A DNA stretch of 64,000 bases from an uncultured Prevotella sp. (GTDB lineage: Bacteria; Bacteroidota; Bacteroidia; Bacteroidales; Bacteroidaceae): positions 16,436 through 80,435 of the forward strand of contig CAAGPV010000035.1 in NCBI GenBank assembly GCA_900771975.1. The letters run 5' to 3'. Under the pieces are notes generated by a model. The model was not told the DNA's origin. It saw only the letters and a list, made by a program, of their open reading frames with translations, and made no database searches. The position numbers and the translations under genes are program-made. Shown here in pieces: positions 7,596-16,529 of this stretch; the stretch's first letter is position 1; every line of letters starts with the position of its first letter.

Positions 7596-9665
7596 ATGGC
7601 AACAACAGATAACAACAATAGAACAAACCCCTTTTTGCAACCTTATGCAACTCCTCATGGTTCTGTACCATTTGACAATATAAGCATTGAGGATTATGAA
7701 GAAGCATTTCTTGAAGGTATTCGTAGGGAAGACGAACAGATTGAAAAAATTATTAACAATCGTGAAACGCCTACATTCGACAACACGATAGCTTGTGAAG
7801 AGGAGAAAAGTAAAAAACATTATTATGATTTGCTCAGCAGAGTATCAACAGTTTTTTTTAATCAGTTGAGTGCTAATACAAACGACGAGATAGACACATT
7901 GGCACAGAAGTTAAGTCCAATTTTAACAAAGCATTCAAATGACATAAGTTTAAATCCTGCGCTTTTCCAACGTATTAGATATGTTTATCTGCATCATCGC
8001 AAACTAACCAATGAAGAAACCATTCTCTTAAACCGCACTTATGACGGAATGGTAAGAAGTGGTGCACTGCTTGATGACGAAGGTAAAAATAAATTAAGAC
8101 AACTATCGGAAAAAACAAGTTTACTTTCTTTGCAGTTTTCACAAAATCTTCTAAAAGAAAGTAAAGAGTTTGAATTGCACATCAAAGACAAAAAACTGCT
8201 TGACGGAATTCCCTGCTCTATTGTTGAAAGTGCAGCTCTAACAGCAAAAGAACAGAATAAAGACGGTTGGATTTTTACACTTGAAGCCCCAAGTTACGGT
8301 CCCTTCATGATGTATTCAACCCAACGAGAATTAAGAAAGCAGTTGTATTTGGCAAAAAACACACTTTGCTGCCATGAAAATAGTGAAAACAATCTGAATA
8401 TTTGCAAACAACTCATCAACTTGAGAAGAGAAGTCGCTCAGCTGTTGGGATATAAAACTTATGCAGATTATGTCATGAAATACAGGATGGCAGGTAATGT
8501 CGCCAACGTTTATAAACTACTTGACGATTTAATTTCCAACTATAAACCGACTGCCATAAAAGAGCAAGAAGAAATCAAGAAATTGGCCCGCGAGATGAAT
8601 TCTCCCTCCTTTGAGGTCATGCCTTGGGATATTCCTTTTTATGCACACTTGTTAAAGGTTAGGAAATATAATCTCGATCCTGAAACACTTCGCCCATATT
8701 TCGAAGTCAACAACGTTATTAAAGGAGTATTCGGACTCGCAACACGTCTTTATGGTATTACGTTCAAGGAAAATAAAGATATTCCCGTCTATCACAAAGA
8801 TGTCCTTCCTTATGAAGTATTTGACAAAAATGGAGATTATCTTGCTATTCTGTACGTAGATTTCTATCCTCGCAAGGGTAAACAAGAAGGTGCGTGGATG
8901 ACCGAATACCAAGGACAATGGATAGAAAAAGACGGCACAAATGTACGTCCGCATGTTAGCTTGGTCATGAACCTTAGCAAACCAACGGCAGAGAAACCTG
9001 CCCTGCTTCGACTTGGAGAAGTAGAAACTTTTCTACATGAATTCGGACATGCACTCCATGGCATTTTTGCAAACACACGTTTTGAAAGCCTTTCAGGAAC
9101 AAATGTTTGGTGGGATTTTGTAGAGTTGCCTTCACAATTTATGGAAAATTTCGCTGTTGAAAAAGAATTTCTTCAAACGTTTGCATTCCACTATCAGACT
9201 GGCGAGCCCATTCCCGAAGAACTGATCGAACGTATCATTCAAAGCAGAAACTTTAATGTTGCAAGTGCATGTTTAAGACAAGTTAGCTTGGGATTATTGG
9301 ATATGGCCTATTATACACAAACAGAAGAATTTACAAAAGACATTGTCTCTTTTGAAAAACAAGTCTGGGAAAAAGCCATTATTGGAAAACAACTACAGAA
9401 CACCTGCATGACTGTTCAGTTCTCCCATATAATGGCAGGTGGCTATGCAGCAGGCTATTATAGCTATAAATGGGCAGAAGTATTAGATGCAGATGCTTTT
9501 TCTGTATTCAAAAAAGAAGGAATATTCAATACTAACACGGCCAATCGATTTAGAGACTGTATTCTCTCCAAAGGAGGAACAGAACACCCAATGACGTTAT
9601 ACAAAAGATTTAGAGGACAGGAACCGACCATTGACGCTTTATTAAAAAGAAATGGCATCAGATAA
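7596..9665 (+). CDS. dcp: M3-family peptidyl-dipeptidase
   Basis: A zinc metallopeptidase (689 aa) that removes dipeptides from the C terminus of oligopeptides. The HEFGH zinc motif is at residues 481-485 within ETFLHEFGHALHG, and the second ligand lies in the downstream WDFVELPSQFMENF segment (E of VELPSQ). The catalytic-domain end GGYAAGYYSYKWAEVLDADAF is typical of the Dcp/oligopeptidase F-A group. No signal peptide, so it is cytoplasmic. It heads a four-gene overlapping operon; its last 14 bases overlap the dCMP deaminase gene. Confidence 0.94.
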   Translation: MATTDNNNRTNPFLQPYATPHGSVPFDNISIEDYEEAFLEGIRREDEQIEKIINNRETPTFDNTIACEEEKSKKHYYDLLSRVSTVFFNQLSANTNDEIDTLAQKLSPILTKHSNDISLNPALFQRIRYVYLHHRKLTNEETILLNRTYDGMVRSGALLDDEGKNKLRQLSEKTSLLSLQFSQNLLKESKEFELHIKDKKLLDGIPCSIVESAALTAKEQNKDGWIFTLEAPSYGPFMMYSTQRELRKQLYLAKNTLCCHENSENNLNICKQLINLRREVAQLLGYKTYADYVMKYRMAGNVANVYKLLDDLISNYKPTAIKEQEEIKKLAREMNSPSFEVMPWDIPFYAHLLKVRKYNLDPETLRPYFEVNNVIKGVFGLATRLYGITFKENKDIPVYHKDVLPYEVFDKNGDYLAILYVDFYPRKGKQEGAWMTEYQGQWIEKDGTNVRPHVSLVMNLSKPTAEKPALLRLGEVETFLHEFGHALHGIFANTRFESLSGTNVWWDFVELPSQFMENFAVEKEFLQTFAFHYQTGEPIPEELIERIIQSRNFNVASACLRQVSLGLLDMAYYTQTEEFTKDIVSFEKQVWEKAIIGKQLQNTCMTVQFSHIMAGGYAAGYYSYKWAEVLDADAFSVFKKEGIFNTNTANRFRDCILSKGGTEHPMTLYKRFRGQEPTIDALLKRNGIR

Positions 9666-10095
9666 CAAACAAACAAAACTCGACTACAGATATTTGAGAA
9701 TGGCCAAAATCTGGGCAGAAAATTCTTATTGCCAACGGCGACAAGTAGGAGCTCTCGTGGTCAAAAATAAAATGATAATCAGTGATGGATACAACGGAAC
9801 TCCATCTGGTTTTGAAAATATTTGCGAAGACAATAACAACATTACTAAGCCTTATGTACTACATGCAGAGGCCAATGCCATAACCAAACTGGCCAGAAGT
9901 TCCAACAACAGCGATGGAGCTACACTTTATGTTACAGCTTCTCCTTGTATAGAATGTGCAAAACTGATAATTCAAGCAGGTATCAAACGGGTTGTCTATG
10001 GAGAGGAATACCGGCTGAAAGATGGCATCAACCTGTTGAAACGTGCAAATATCGAAGTTATTTACTTGAATACGGATAAATATGGGACAGAATAA
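9652..10095 (+). CDS. deoxycytidylate deaminase (dCMP deaminase)
   Basis: This enzyme converts dCMP to dUMP, feeding thymidylate synthesis. The 147-aa sequence has the zinc-dependent deaminase motifs HAEANAI (His ligand and catalytic Glu) and SPCIECAKL (two Cys ligands, P-C-x2-C), plus the substrate-side GYNGTPSGF of the dCMP/ComEB group. It overlaps the upstream dcp gene by 14 bases and the downstream protease gene by 14 bases, suggesting translational coupling. Confidence 0.93.
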   Translation: MASDNKQTKLDYRYLRMAKIWAENSYCQRRQVGALVVKNKMIISDGYNGTPSGFENICEDNNNITKPYVLHAEANAITKLARSSNNSDGATLYVTASPCIECAKLIIQAGIKRVVYGEEYRLKDGINLLKRANIEVIYLNTDKYGTE

Positions 10096-11722
10096 ATCAA
10101 ATCGCTTTATGCCTTTAATTATGGCCTTGTGTGTAATCATTGGCGTTCTCATCGGTACATTTTATGCAAATCATTTTTCAGGAAACAGGCTGAACATTAT
10201 TAACAATGGTAGCAACCGACTCAATAACTTATTGCACATAATTGACGACCAATACGTTGATTCGGTAAATATTGAAGACTTAGTTGAAAAAACAATACCT
10301 CAAATTTTAGCCGAACTTGATCCGCATTCCGTATATATAAGTGCAAAAGACGTTCAAACGGCGACCGATGACTTAAAAGGCTCCTTCTCTGGGATTGGTA
10401 TAGAGTTCACAATACAAAGCGATACTGTACATATTCAAAATGTAATTAAAGACGGTCCATCTGAAAAGGCCGGACTTCTCGCTGGGGATAAAATCGTAAG
10501 CATAAACGGAAAACCTTTTGTCGGGAAAACCGTAACCAATGAAGAAGCCACACATAGACTTAAAGGTCCGAAGGGCTCAAAAGTAAATGTGGGAATAGTA
10601 AGATATGGAGAAAATGGAATAAAACAATTTACTATAACCCGTGGGGATATTGTTACACATAGCATTACGGCTATATATATGTTGGATGATTCTACGGGCT
10701 ATATGAGAATTAAGAACTTCGGTGAAAATACATATGGCGAAATGCGTGCTGCACTTGCTCAACTTTCCATGGAAGGATTTACAAATCTTGTTATAGACTT
10801 ACGCGACAACAATGGAGGATATCTTGAAGCCGCTGTGCAAATGGCTGAAGAATTTCTATCCAAAAACCGTCTTATTGTATATACGGAAGGGAGGAAATCT
10901 CCAAGACAAGAATTTCGTAGTAATGGAAAAGGTAGTTATCAACATATACCATTGGTTGTTCTCATTAACGAAGGAAGCGCTTCTGCTGCCGAAATATTTG
11001 CTGGTGCAATTCAAGACAATGACAGAGGTACAATTGTTGGTAGGCGATCTTTTGGAAAAGGATTGGTTCAAAAGCAAATAGATTTTCCCGATGGCAGTAT
11101 GATTCGCTTGACAGTTGCAAGATATTACACCCCATCAGGACGCTGCATACAAAAGCCTTACACACCTGGCGATGATATCGATTATCAGCAAGATCTACTT
11201 TACAGATTTAAAAACGGTGAATTTTTCTCACAAGATAGCATAAAGCACAATGGCCCAGCTTATAAAACTAGTATCGGCCGCATCGTATATGGTGGAGGGG
11301 GGATAACACCAGATATCTTCGTTCCCGAAGACACAACACTTGTTACATCTTATTATAAAGAAGCCCTTTTAAGCGGATTAGTTTTGCAGTACACATCTTT
11401 ATATACAGACCAAAACCGAAAAACCTTATCAGCTTATCAAGAAATGCCGCTTTTGACAGATTATCTGAAAAGCAAGCCTTTGGTTTCCTTATTTGTTGAT
11501 TATGCAGAACGAAACGGATTAAAAAGGCGTAACCTTATGATCTTAAAGTCAACCCCTCTTCTTGAGGAGTCAATTATAGGTAGAATTGTTTATAATGTCC
11601 TTGACGAGCAAGCGTGGATACAGTTCTTAAATCAAAAGGATAAAACTATTTCAACAGCCTTAAACGTATTTAGGGAAGGAGCCGCTTTTCCTAAAAAGAG
11701 TAATACTCGAAAACAAAAATGA
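10082..11722 (+). CDS. S41-family C-terminal processing peptidase
   Basis: A 546-aa periplasmic serine protease of the CtpA/Prc type. A membrane-anchor or signal helix occupies about residues 10-28, a PDZ domain about 90-170 (LKGSFSGIGIEF, GDKIVSINGKPF), and the tail-specific protease domain follows. The catalytic Ser lies in NEGSASAAEIFAGA (about residue 300) and the Lys in GRRSFGKGLVQ (about 325). It cleaves partially unfolded or C-terminally marked envelope proteins. The roughly 170-residue extension after the catalytic domain is common in Bacteroidetes members. It shares 14 bases with the upstream gene and 4 (ATGA) with the downstream gene. Confidence 0.93.
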   Translation: MGQNKSNRFMPLIMALCVIIGVLIGTFYANHFSGNRLNIINNGSNRLNNLLHIIDDQYVDSVNIEDLVEKTIPQILAELDPHSVYISAKDVQTATDDLKGSFSGIGIEFTIQSDTVHIQNVIKDGPSEKAGLLAGDKIVSINGKPFVGKTVTNEEATHRLKGPKGSKVNVGIVRYGENGIKQFTITRGDIVTHSITAIYMLDDSTGYMRIKNFGENTYGEMRAALAQLSMEGFTNLVIDLRDNNGGYLEAAVQMAEEFLSKNRLIVYTEGRKSPRQEFRSNGKGSYQHIPLVVLINEGSASAAEIFAGAIQDNDRGTIVGRRSFGKGLVQKQIDFPDGSMIRLTVARYYTPSGRCIQKPYTPGDDIDYQQDLLYRFKNGEFFSQDSIKHNGPAYKTSIGRIVYGGGGITPDIFVPEDTTLVTSYYKEALLSGLVLQYTSLYTDQNRKTLSAYQEMPLLTDYLKSKPLVSLFVDYAERNGLKRRNLMILKSTPLLEESIIGRIVYNVLDEQAWIQFLNQKDKTISTALNVFREGAAFPKKSNTRKQK

Positions 11723-12255
11723 ATAAAAAAGAATTACGAGAATACATTAAATCGCAAAAAGGGCTTTTCTCTTCACAACAATTAAAAGAGATATCTATGC
11801 CTATAATAGCAAGGCTCACTTCCTTAGAATGTTTTAAGGAAGCGAATAATATATTGTTATATTATTCGCTTCCTGACGAAGTATATACTCATTCGCTCAT
11901 TTCGGAATTAACTATACAAGGGAAAAACATCTTTCTACCATTTGTAAAACGAGAAGGTGAGATGAGCATCCGACCTTGTCTTTCTCCAACCATCCTGAAA
12001 AAAGGGGCATACAACATAATGGAGCCAACAGGGGAAGACATGAAAAGTTATGAGGACATCGAAATCGCAGTAGTTCCCGGGGTGGCTTTTGATGTTCAAA
12101 ATCACCGTTTGGGAAGAGGTAAAGGATATTATGACCGTTTTCTTCCAAAAATAAAGTCTGCCGTAAAAATTGGACTTGCTTTCCGGTTTCAAATGTTTGA
12201 TTCCATACCCGTCAACTCTGATGATGTAGTCATGGATATGGTTATCCATAGCTAA
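11719..12255 (+). CDS. 5-formyltetrahydrofolate cyclo-ligase
   Basis: A 178-aa ATP-dependent enzyme that converts 5-formyl-THF to 5,10-methenyl-THF. The start overlaps the protease stop (ATGA). Family motifs are the N-terminal KKELREYIKSQK, the central YSLPDEV and, near the C terminus, VVPGVAFD followed by the nucleotide-binding RLGRGKGYYDRFL. It is the last gene of the dcp operon, placing folate recycling beside dCMP-to-dUMP conversion; both feed thymidylate synthesis. A weak hairpin (TTGGATT/AATCCA, around 12273-12289) follows. Confidence 0.93.
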   Translation: MNKKELREYIKSQKGLFSSQQLKEISMPIIARLTSLECFKEANNILLYYSLPDEVYTHSLISELTIQGKNIFLPFVKREGEMSIRPCLSPTILKKGAYNIMEPTGEDMKSYEDIEIAVVPGVAFDVQNHRLGRGKGYYDRFLPKIKSAVKIGLAFRFQMFDSIPVNSDDVVMDMVIHS

Positions 12256-12316
12256 CAAATACTCAATAGCTTGGATTTTTAATCCATTAATAAGTCCTCC
12301 TTTTAATAAATGCTTT

Positions 12317-13075
12317 ATGAATAACGAAAAAAACGATTTCTTCCTCCATTCCAACGAGGTGAACCATATCAACAAGGAGGATTACGCCAAGATAGAACTA
12401 TTGGTGAATGCGGCAAAGGCTTTTGCCCGCAGCACCTACCAGTGTGTCTACATCATCGACTATTTTCATCAGGACTTCATCTATGCATCAGACAACCTCG
12501 CTTATCTCTGCGGATTGGAACCGGAGCAGTTGATGGAGGCTGGCTATCAGATGTATATAGACCATGTGCCGGACGATGACCTGCAGATGCTGCTCGAAGT
12601 GAACAAGAAAGGTTTTGACCTTTTCAACGAACTACCCGTAGACGACCGTTTGGACTATACCATATCGTACGACTTTCATCTTACCAATGGCAATAATAGC
12701 CGATTGATTCATCATCACCTCACCCCTATTCTCCTTTCTGATGACGGAAGAATATGGCTTGCCCTCTGCACCGTATCATTGGCAGCAACCGATGAACCGG
12801 GACATATCATTATGCAGAAGAATGGTGAGCGCGGCTATTTTGAATATTCCACCTCGCGCCACAAGTGGGAAAAGAAAGAAGGCATAACCTTGAGCGAGAC
12901 AGAGAGAGATGTATTGAGATTGTCTGCCCAAGGCTATACGATGAATGATATTGCCGACCGACTATGCAAGTCGGTTGACACTATAAAGGCTTGCAAGCGC
13001 AACCTTTTCGCTAAGCTTGGCGTGAAGAACATTGCCGAGGCGCTGTTTCATGCCACTAACTATCAGATGATATAA
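12317..13075 (+). CDS. PAS-like/LuxR transcriptional regulator
   Basis: The 252-aa protein has an N-terminal PAS-like fold (about residues 30-160: YQCVYIIDYFHQDFIYASDN, LCGLEPEQLMEAGYQMYID) and a LuxR/GerE DNA-binding domain at about 190-250 (LSETERDVLRLSAQGYTMND, then SVDTIKACKRNLFAKLGVKN). Base composition and codon choice are visibly more GC-rich than in flanking genes, and the block with this bias runs to 16050. The gene converges with the E1-like gene (7-base gap between stops). It is the natural candidate to control the neighbouring TonB receptor, whose promoter has paired dyads and no clear -33 box. Confidence 0.85.
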   Translation: MNNEKNDFFLHSNEVNHINKEDYAKIELLVNAAKAFARSTYQCVYIIDYFHQDFIYASDNLAYLCGLEPEQLMEAGYQMYIDHVPDDDLQMLLEVNKKGFDLFNELPVDDRLDYTISYDFHLTNGNNSRLIHHHLTPILLSDDGRIWLALCTVSLAATDEPGHIIMQKNGERGYFEYSTSRHKWEKKEGITLSETERDVLRLSAQGYTMNDIADRLCKSVDTIKACKRNLFAKLGVKNIAEALFHATNYQMI

Positions 13076-13081
13076 TCGCAA

Positions 13082-13675
13082 TCATATCTCTTCCAACAAT
13101 GGCGAGAGATAGAACTTGGGGAAATATTTCACCTCCTTGCCTTCCGCAAGGTTCGCGAGAATGTTGGCACAGTAGCCGGCGGCAATGTATGCCCCGATGC
13201 CCAGTTGCGGGAAAGACTCATTGGAATAATGCCTGATGGCTTCATCTATCCAAGGTACAGGCATCTGCCAGAACATACTGTACTGCGAGATATACTTGCC
13301 CAATAAGCAACGGAAATCATCCGTTCCTTTTTTCACTACTTCGCTGAATGGATAGCCTTTCGGTTTCTCTACAGCGAGAAAGGCAGCCTTGCCAAGATTG
13401 ACAGCATGGATAACGGTGATGCCCCGTTCCTTGCATTTCTCATCGAAAGCGAAAGAGGCTTCGTTGTCATGCAAGGTTGCATTCACCGCATACCGGATGT
13501 CCGACAAGTCGCATGCATCCACATCTTCCATCGTCAGCGTATCCTTTTCTATGCGATAGATATGAAATCTATCTTCCTGATGAGGGATTTCATGGAAGTC
13601 GTGGTGCAAGGCACAGGAGGCTATCAAGCTTCCCATGTCTGCGCCACTAATCAACAATTTTATTGGGTTGTTCAT
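13082..13675 (-). CDS. E1/ThiF-like protein of unknown function
   Basis: A 197-aa protein with no signal peptide. The central region (DIRYAVNATLHDNEASFAFD, then ERGITVIHAVNLG) and the C-terminal LGIGAYIAAGYCANILANLAEG resemble the second half of ThiF/MoeB/HesA E1-like enzymes. There the protein asks whether a neighbouring activity changes and a glycine/alanine-rich helix packs on the fold. The N-terminal GxGxxG nucleotide-binding loop is replaced by ISGADMGSL, and the zinc CxxC pairs are absent. It is therefore probably a degenerate, non-adenylating relative, if related at all. It lies 50 bases downstream of the TonB receptor on the same strand, probably co-transcribed, and shares its GC-rich composition. 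Confidence 0.55.
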   Translation of the reverse strand: MNNPIKLLISGADMGSLIASCALHHDFHEIPHQEDRFHIYRIEKDTLTMEDVDACDLSDIRYAVNATLHDNEASFAFDEKCKERGITVIHAVNLGKAAFLAVEKPKGYPFSEVVKKGTDDFRCLLGKYISQYSMFWQMPVPWIDEAIRHYSNESFPQLGIGAYIAAGYCANILANLAEGKEVKYFPKFYLSPLLEEI

Positions 13676-13725
13676 TTATAGAGAGATTTATTGTCATTAC
13701 ACCATTACCGGATGCTGCAGACAGA

Positions 13726-16050
13726 TTACATTCTGTTCTTCTGACTTTCTCCTGCACCCGTACCCTTATATTTGCTTCTTGTAGTGTTGAACTTATACCG
13801 TACAGTAAGAGACACTTTGCTTGTTGACAGATTATCATACACCATTTCCTTCATTTTGCCAAAATGAGCAATCATGTGGCTATCGTTTGTCCCGAACAAA
13901 TCATAGATGAAGAGCTGGAACGACAAACGATCCTTCAAGAAAGCCTTATACGCGGAAATATTCGTGCAAAACATTGGCTTGTACAGATACTGGTTCTTCT
14001 CATGACCTTTCGTGATATACGACATCATCAACGTAAACATTCCTAATTTGGTGTTGAGGGTGTTGTCTAAACGGAATGAAGCCATTGGCTTATTGAGCGA
14101 TTTCCCATCGTGCGTCTCCATATCAAACCATTGCTTGTCAACGGATGCGGTAAACGAAGGATACCAGATGCCAAACGAAGGGCGCAAGTTGATGGATGCC
14201 TCTACGTCATTATACGAATTCCCATTCACAGGCTTCATCAAGCCTATTGCTGGATTATCCTTATAAGTCTCCACTGTTGGCATAATTGGATGTGAAGTAT
14301 GACTGTAGGTCATGTCGAATGTCAACCATTTGTAAGCCAACTCGTAGTTGAGATTTCTGCTTATCTGAGATACCAGAAATGGATTTCCCGTTTCATACGT
14401 GTATCGGTTATCATACTGAATGCCACTGCGCAAATTATGATAGGAAGGACGATTAATGTCGGCTGCATAGCTCAATTGCATCTGTACCTTGCCTACAGGC
14501 ATCGATAAGCTGAGCGATGGGAAACAATTGCCATACGACTTGCTTTGCCCAGGCACATACTTGCCATATTCATAATAATTGAAGTCGATGTACTCGTATC
14601 TCATACCTGCCTCCAAACTCAGATTACCGAAATCTCTTGAATAGGTCAAGAATGAAGATGCCATGCTTTCCGTAATGCGGCTGTTATCATCCGATACAAA
14701 GTTGGTTGGCACAATCTGATACTTAGAGGTTCGATGTGTATTGGAATATTCACCACCGAAAGATAACTCACCACCCAACAGAGGATAAGAAAGTACCAGT
14801 TTGGAAGCGAGCAGATGATAGTACTTGTTAGTCAAGCTATGAACCGTCTGGCTTTGTGCACCCATTCCCACTTCTTGGTATTGCTCTTTGGTAACATCGT
14901 TCTGGTATTCCTTCGACCATAGCCAATCTGTATTGAAATCGATGCTGAGCTTACCAATCTTTCCCACATAGTAAATATTGCTTGAAAGATTATTCTTCTG
15001 CCAAAAGAAATCAGCATGACTGTCAGAATTTTCAGACAATTCTTCGTCTTGCAATATAGAAGAACTCATATCGCCGTTCCATGTTTGCTTAGGATTTCTA
15101 AGAAAACCAAAGTTGGCACCTATAGAGTTGTTGGCATCCAACTGGTAGCTGGCATCCAGGCGAAAGTTCATGGCTTCGATAATACCTACTTGTCTTATCT
15201 CACTTTTCTGGTTCCACGTCTTGTCAAGATAAGTCTTCTGCTGTAAGTCTTTATTGTCTGGCTGGTATTGTCTTGCTCCAAAGGCGTATGCGCCCAGCTC
15301 TAAGCCATTCTTGCGATAGCTCATATTCAATTGGCCAAATCCACCGAAGTTTTTCTTCTCATCATATTCACCAGTAGTCTTTGCATCGAATCCGAATCCT
15401 TCGCCCTGTATCTTCTTCGTTGTGATACGGATGACCGCCTTGGTGCTGGCTGCGTAACGGGCACCCGGGTTAGTGATGACTTCCACTGACTTGATGTTAT
15501 CGGAATGCAAACGGTCCAGCTCGCTCTTGTCTCTCATCTGTCGTCCATTGATATAGATAACAGGCTCACCGCGTCCGAATACCTTGATGCTGCCATTCTG
15601 GGCAGACACGTTAGGGATGCGGTCGAGCAGGTGCTCCATTGTTCCTGCCTTCTCAAGTACGGATCCGACAACGGTTGTCGTCATTCCGCCATTCTTCAGG
15701 ATAGTCTTAGGCAGGGATGACTTCACGACAACTTCGCCGAGCATCTTACTGTCTTCTTCCATCTTGATAATGCCCACATTCTCACCTGTGCAATCCTTGC
15801 AGATTGTCTTATAGCCTACGGATGTCACCTTGATGATTCCGCCGTTGCAGGAAGAGTCGATGACAAAGCTGCCATCTTCTCCACTCACTGCGCCCTTGAC
15901 GAAAGCCGAGTCTGTTCTATTCAATAATACTACATTGGCAAGCGCCAAAGGTTCTCCTTTAGCATCCATCACCTTACCTGTGATATTCTGCGCCATTATT
16001 GGAGTCATTACCGAGATGCACAAGGCTGTAACAATCATTTTCTTGTTCAT
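13726..16050 (-). CDS. TonB-dependent receptor / outer-membrane barrel family protein
   Basis: A 774-aa outer-membrane protein: signal peptide (about 1-20, ending PIMAQ), an N-terminal carboxypeptidase-regulatory-like domain (NITGKVMDAKGEPLALANVV), a plug (about 105-215: SVLEKAGTMEHLLDRIPNVS, then VIYINGRQMRDKSELDRL) and a large barrel to the end. The plug and barrel fit the OMP_b-brl_3 group found with many Bacteroidetes peptide/metal receptors. No SusD partner is adjacent, so it is not a glycan-utilisation pair. The substrate is unknown. Composition is clearly richer in GC than the flanking housekeeping genes, pointing to recent acquisition. Promoter -7 box at 16080-16087. Confidence 0.85.
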   Translation of the reverse strand: MNKKMIVTALCISVMTPIMAQNITGKVMDAKGEPLALANVVLLNRTDSAFVKGAVSGEDGSFVIDSSCNGGIIKVTSVGYKTICKDCTGENVGIIKMEEDSKMLGEVVVKSSLPKTILKNGGMTTTVVGSVLEKAGTMEHLLDRIPNVSAQNGSIKVFGRGEPVIYINGRQMRDKSELDRLHSDNIKSVEVITNPGARYAASTKAVIRITTKKIQGEGFGFDAKTTGEYDEKKNFGGFGQLNMSYRKNGLELGAYAFGARQYQPDNKDLQQKTYLDKTWNQKSEIRQVGIIEAMNFRLDASYQLDANNSIGANFGFLRNPKQTWNGDMSSSILQDEELSENSDSHADFFWQKNNLSSNIYYVGKIGKLSIDFNTDWLWSKEYQNDVTKEQYQEVGMGAQSQTVHSLTNKYYHLLASKLVLSYPLLGGELSFGGEYSNTHRTSKYQIVPTNFVSDDNSRITESMASSFLTYSRDFGNLSLEAGMRYEYIDFNYYEYGKYVPGQSKSYGNCFPSLSLSMPVGKVQMQLSYAADINRPSYHNLRSGIQYDNRYTYETGNPFLVSQISRNLNYELAYKWLTFDMTYSHTSHPIMPTVETYKDNPAIGLMKPVNGNSYNDVEASINLRPSFGIWYPSFTASVDKQWFDMETHDGKSLNKPMASFRLDNTLNTKLGMFTLMMSYITKGHEKNQYLYKPMFCTNISAYKAFLKDRLSFQLFIYDLFGTNDSHMIAHFGKMKEMVYDNLSTSKVSLTVRYKFNTTRSKYKGTGAGESQKNRM

Positions 16051-16079
16051 AATCCCTATACTTTTGTTTTTTCTGATGG

Positions 16080-16087
16080 CAAAAGTA
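16080..16087 (-). promoter_or_regulatory. promoter -7 box of the TonB receptor (TACTTTTG on minus strand)
   Basis: The minus strand reads TACTTTTG 29 bases before the start codon. No TTTG/TTG box lies 19-20 bases further upstream, which suggests activator dependence. Confidence 0.5.
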
Positions 16088-16111
16088 AGGGAAATGATAG
16101 AAAAGGCTTTG

Positions 16112-16162
16112 ACACAAAAGTGTATTTCTTAGGTGAGTGGCAGAAATATTACACTTTTGTGT
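16112..16162. promoter_or_regulatory. paired dyads ACAC-N4-GTGT upstream of the TonB receptor
   Basis: Two 12-base dyads, ACACAAAAGTGT (16112-16123) and ACACTTTTGTGT (16151-16162), are each a 4+4 inverted repeat and are also reverse complements of one another. The larger 13-bp inverted repeat has arms 16112-16124 and 16150-16162. Their centres are 39 bases apart. They lie just upstream of the receptor's -7 box. They are a candidate operator for the PAS-LuxR regulator at 12317-13075 (inference). Confidence 0.6.
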
Positions 16163-16238
16163 TTAAAAAGAAAAACTTAATAAAACTCTTAGTAAATAAG
16201 TTTAACGTAAAAACTTTATTTTCTTTTTCCGTTATTAA

Positions 16239-16529
16239 TTAATAGAGCGAGATATCAACAATCAACATTGTTCCAATAGAATTATTCAGTCGCTCTACCA
16301 ACTTTTTTTTCATCATAGACAAATCAGATCTTAATGCGGGATTTGTTATCTTGACAAACAGAGTTTGACCCTTTATGAATTTGTCTTCTGTGTAGCTTGA
16401 AATCGTTGTCCCGACAACCTTGTCCCAAGAATCCAACAATTGCTTTTGCAATAATGGTGTTTCCAACCCTTCTTGCCTTAACAATTTTTGCAAGATTTCC
16501 CCTAATGGTTTTACTTGTCTTCTAAACAT
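16239..16529 (-). CDS. DUF721 (DciA-like) protein
   Basis: A 96-aa protein with the DUF721 core: VKPLGEILQKLLRQEGL, then LLDSWDKVVGTTISSYT and LFVKITNPALRSDLSMMKKK. DUF721 proteins include DciA, a loader or partner of the replicative helicase in many bacteria; these short Bacteroidetes versions contain little beyond the conserved domain. The start overlaps the 3' end of recF by 8 bases, the standard recF-DUF721 arrangement, and supports a DNA replication/repair role. Confidence 0.85.
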   Translation of the reverse strand: MFRRQVKPLGEILQKLLRQEGLETPLLQKQLLDSWDKVVGTTISSYTEDKFIKGQTLFVKITNPALRSDLSMMKKKLVERLNNSIGTMLIVDISLY

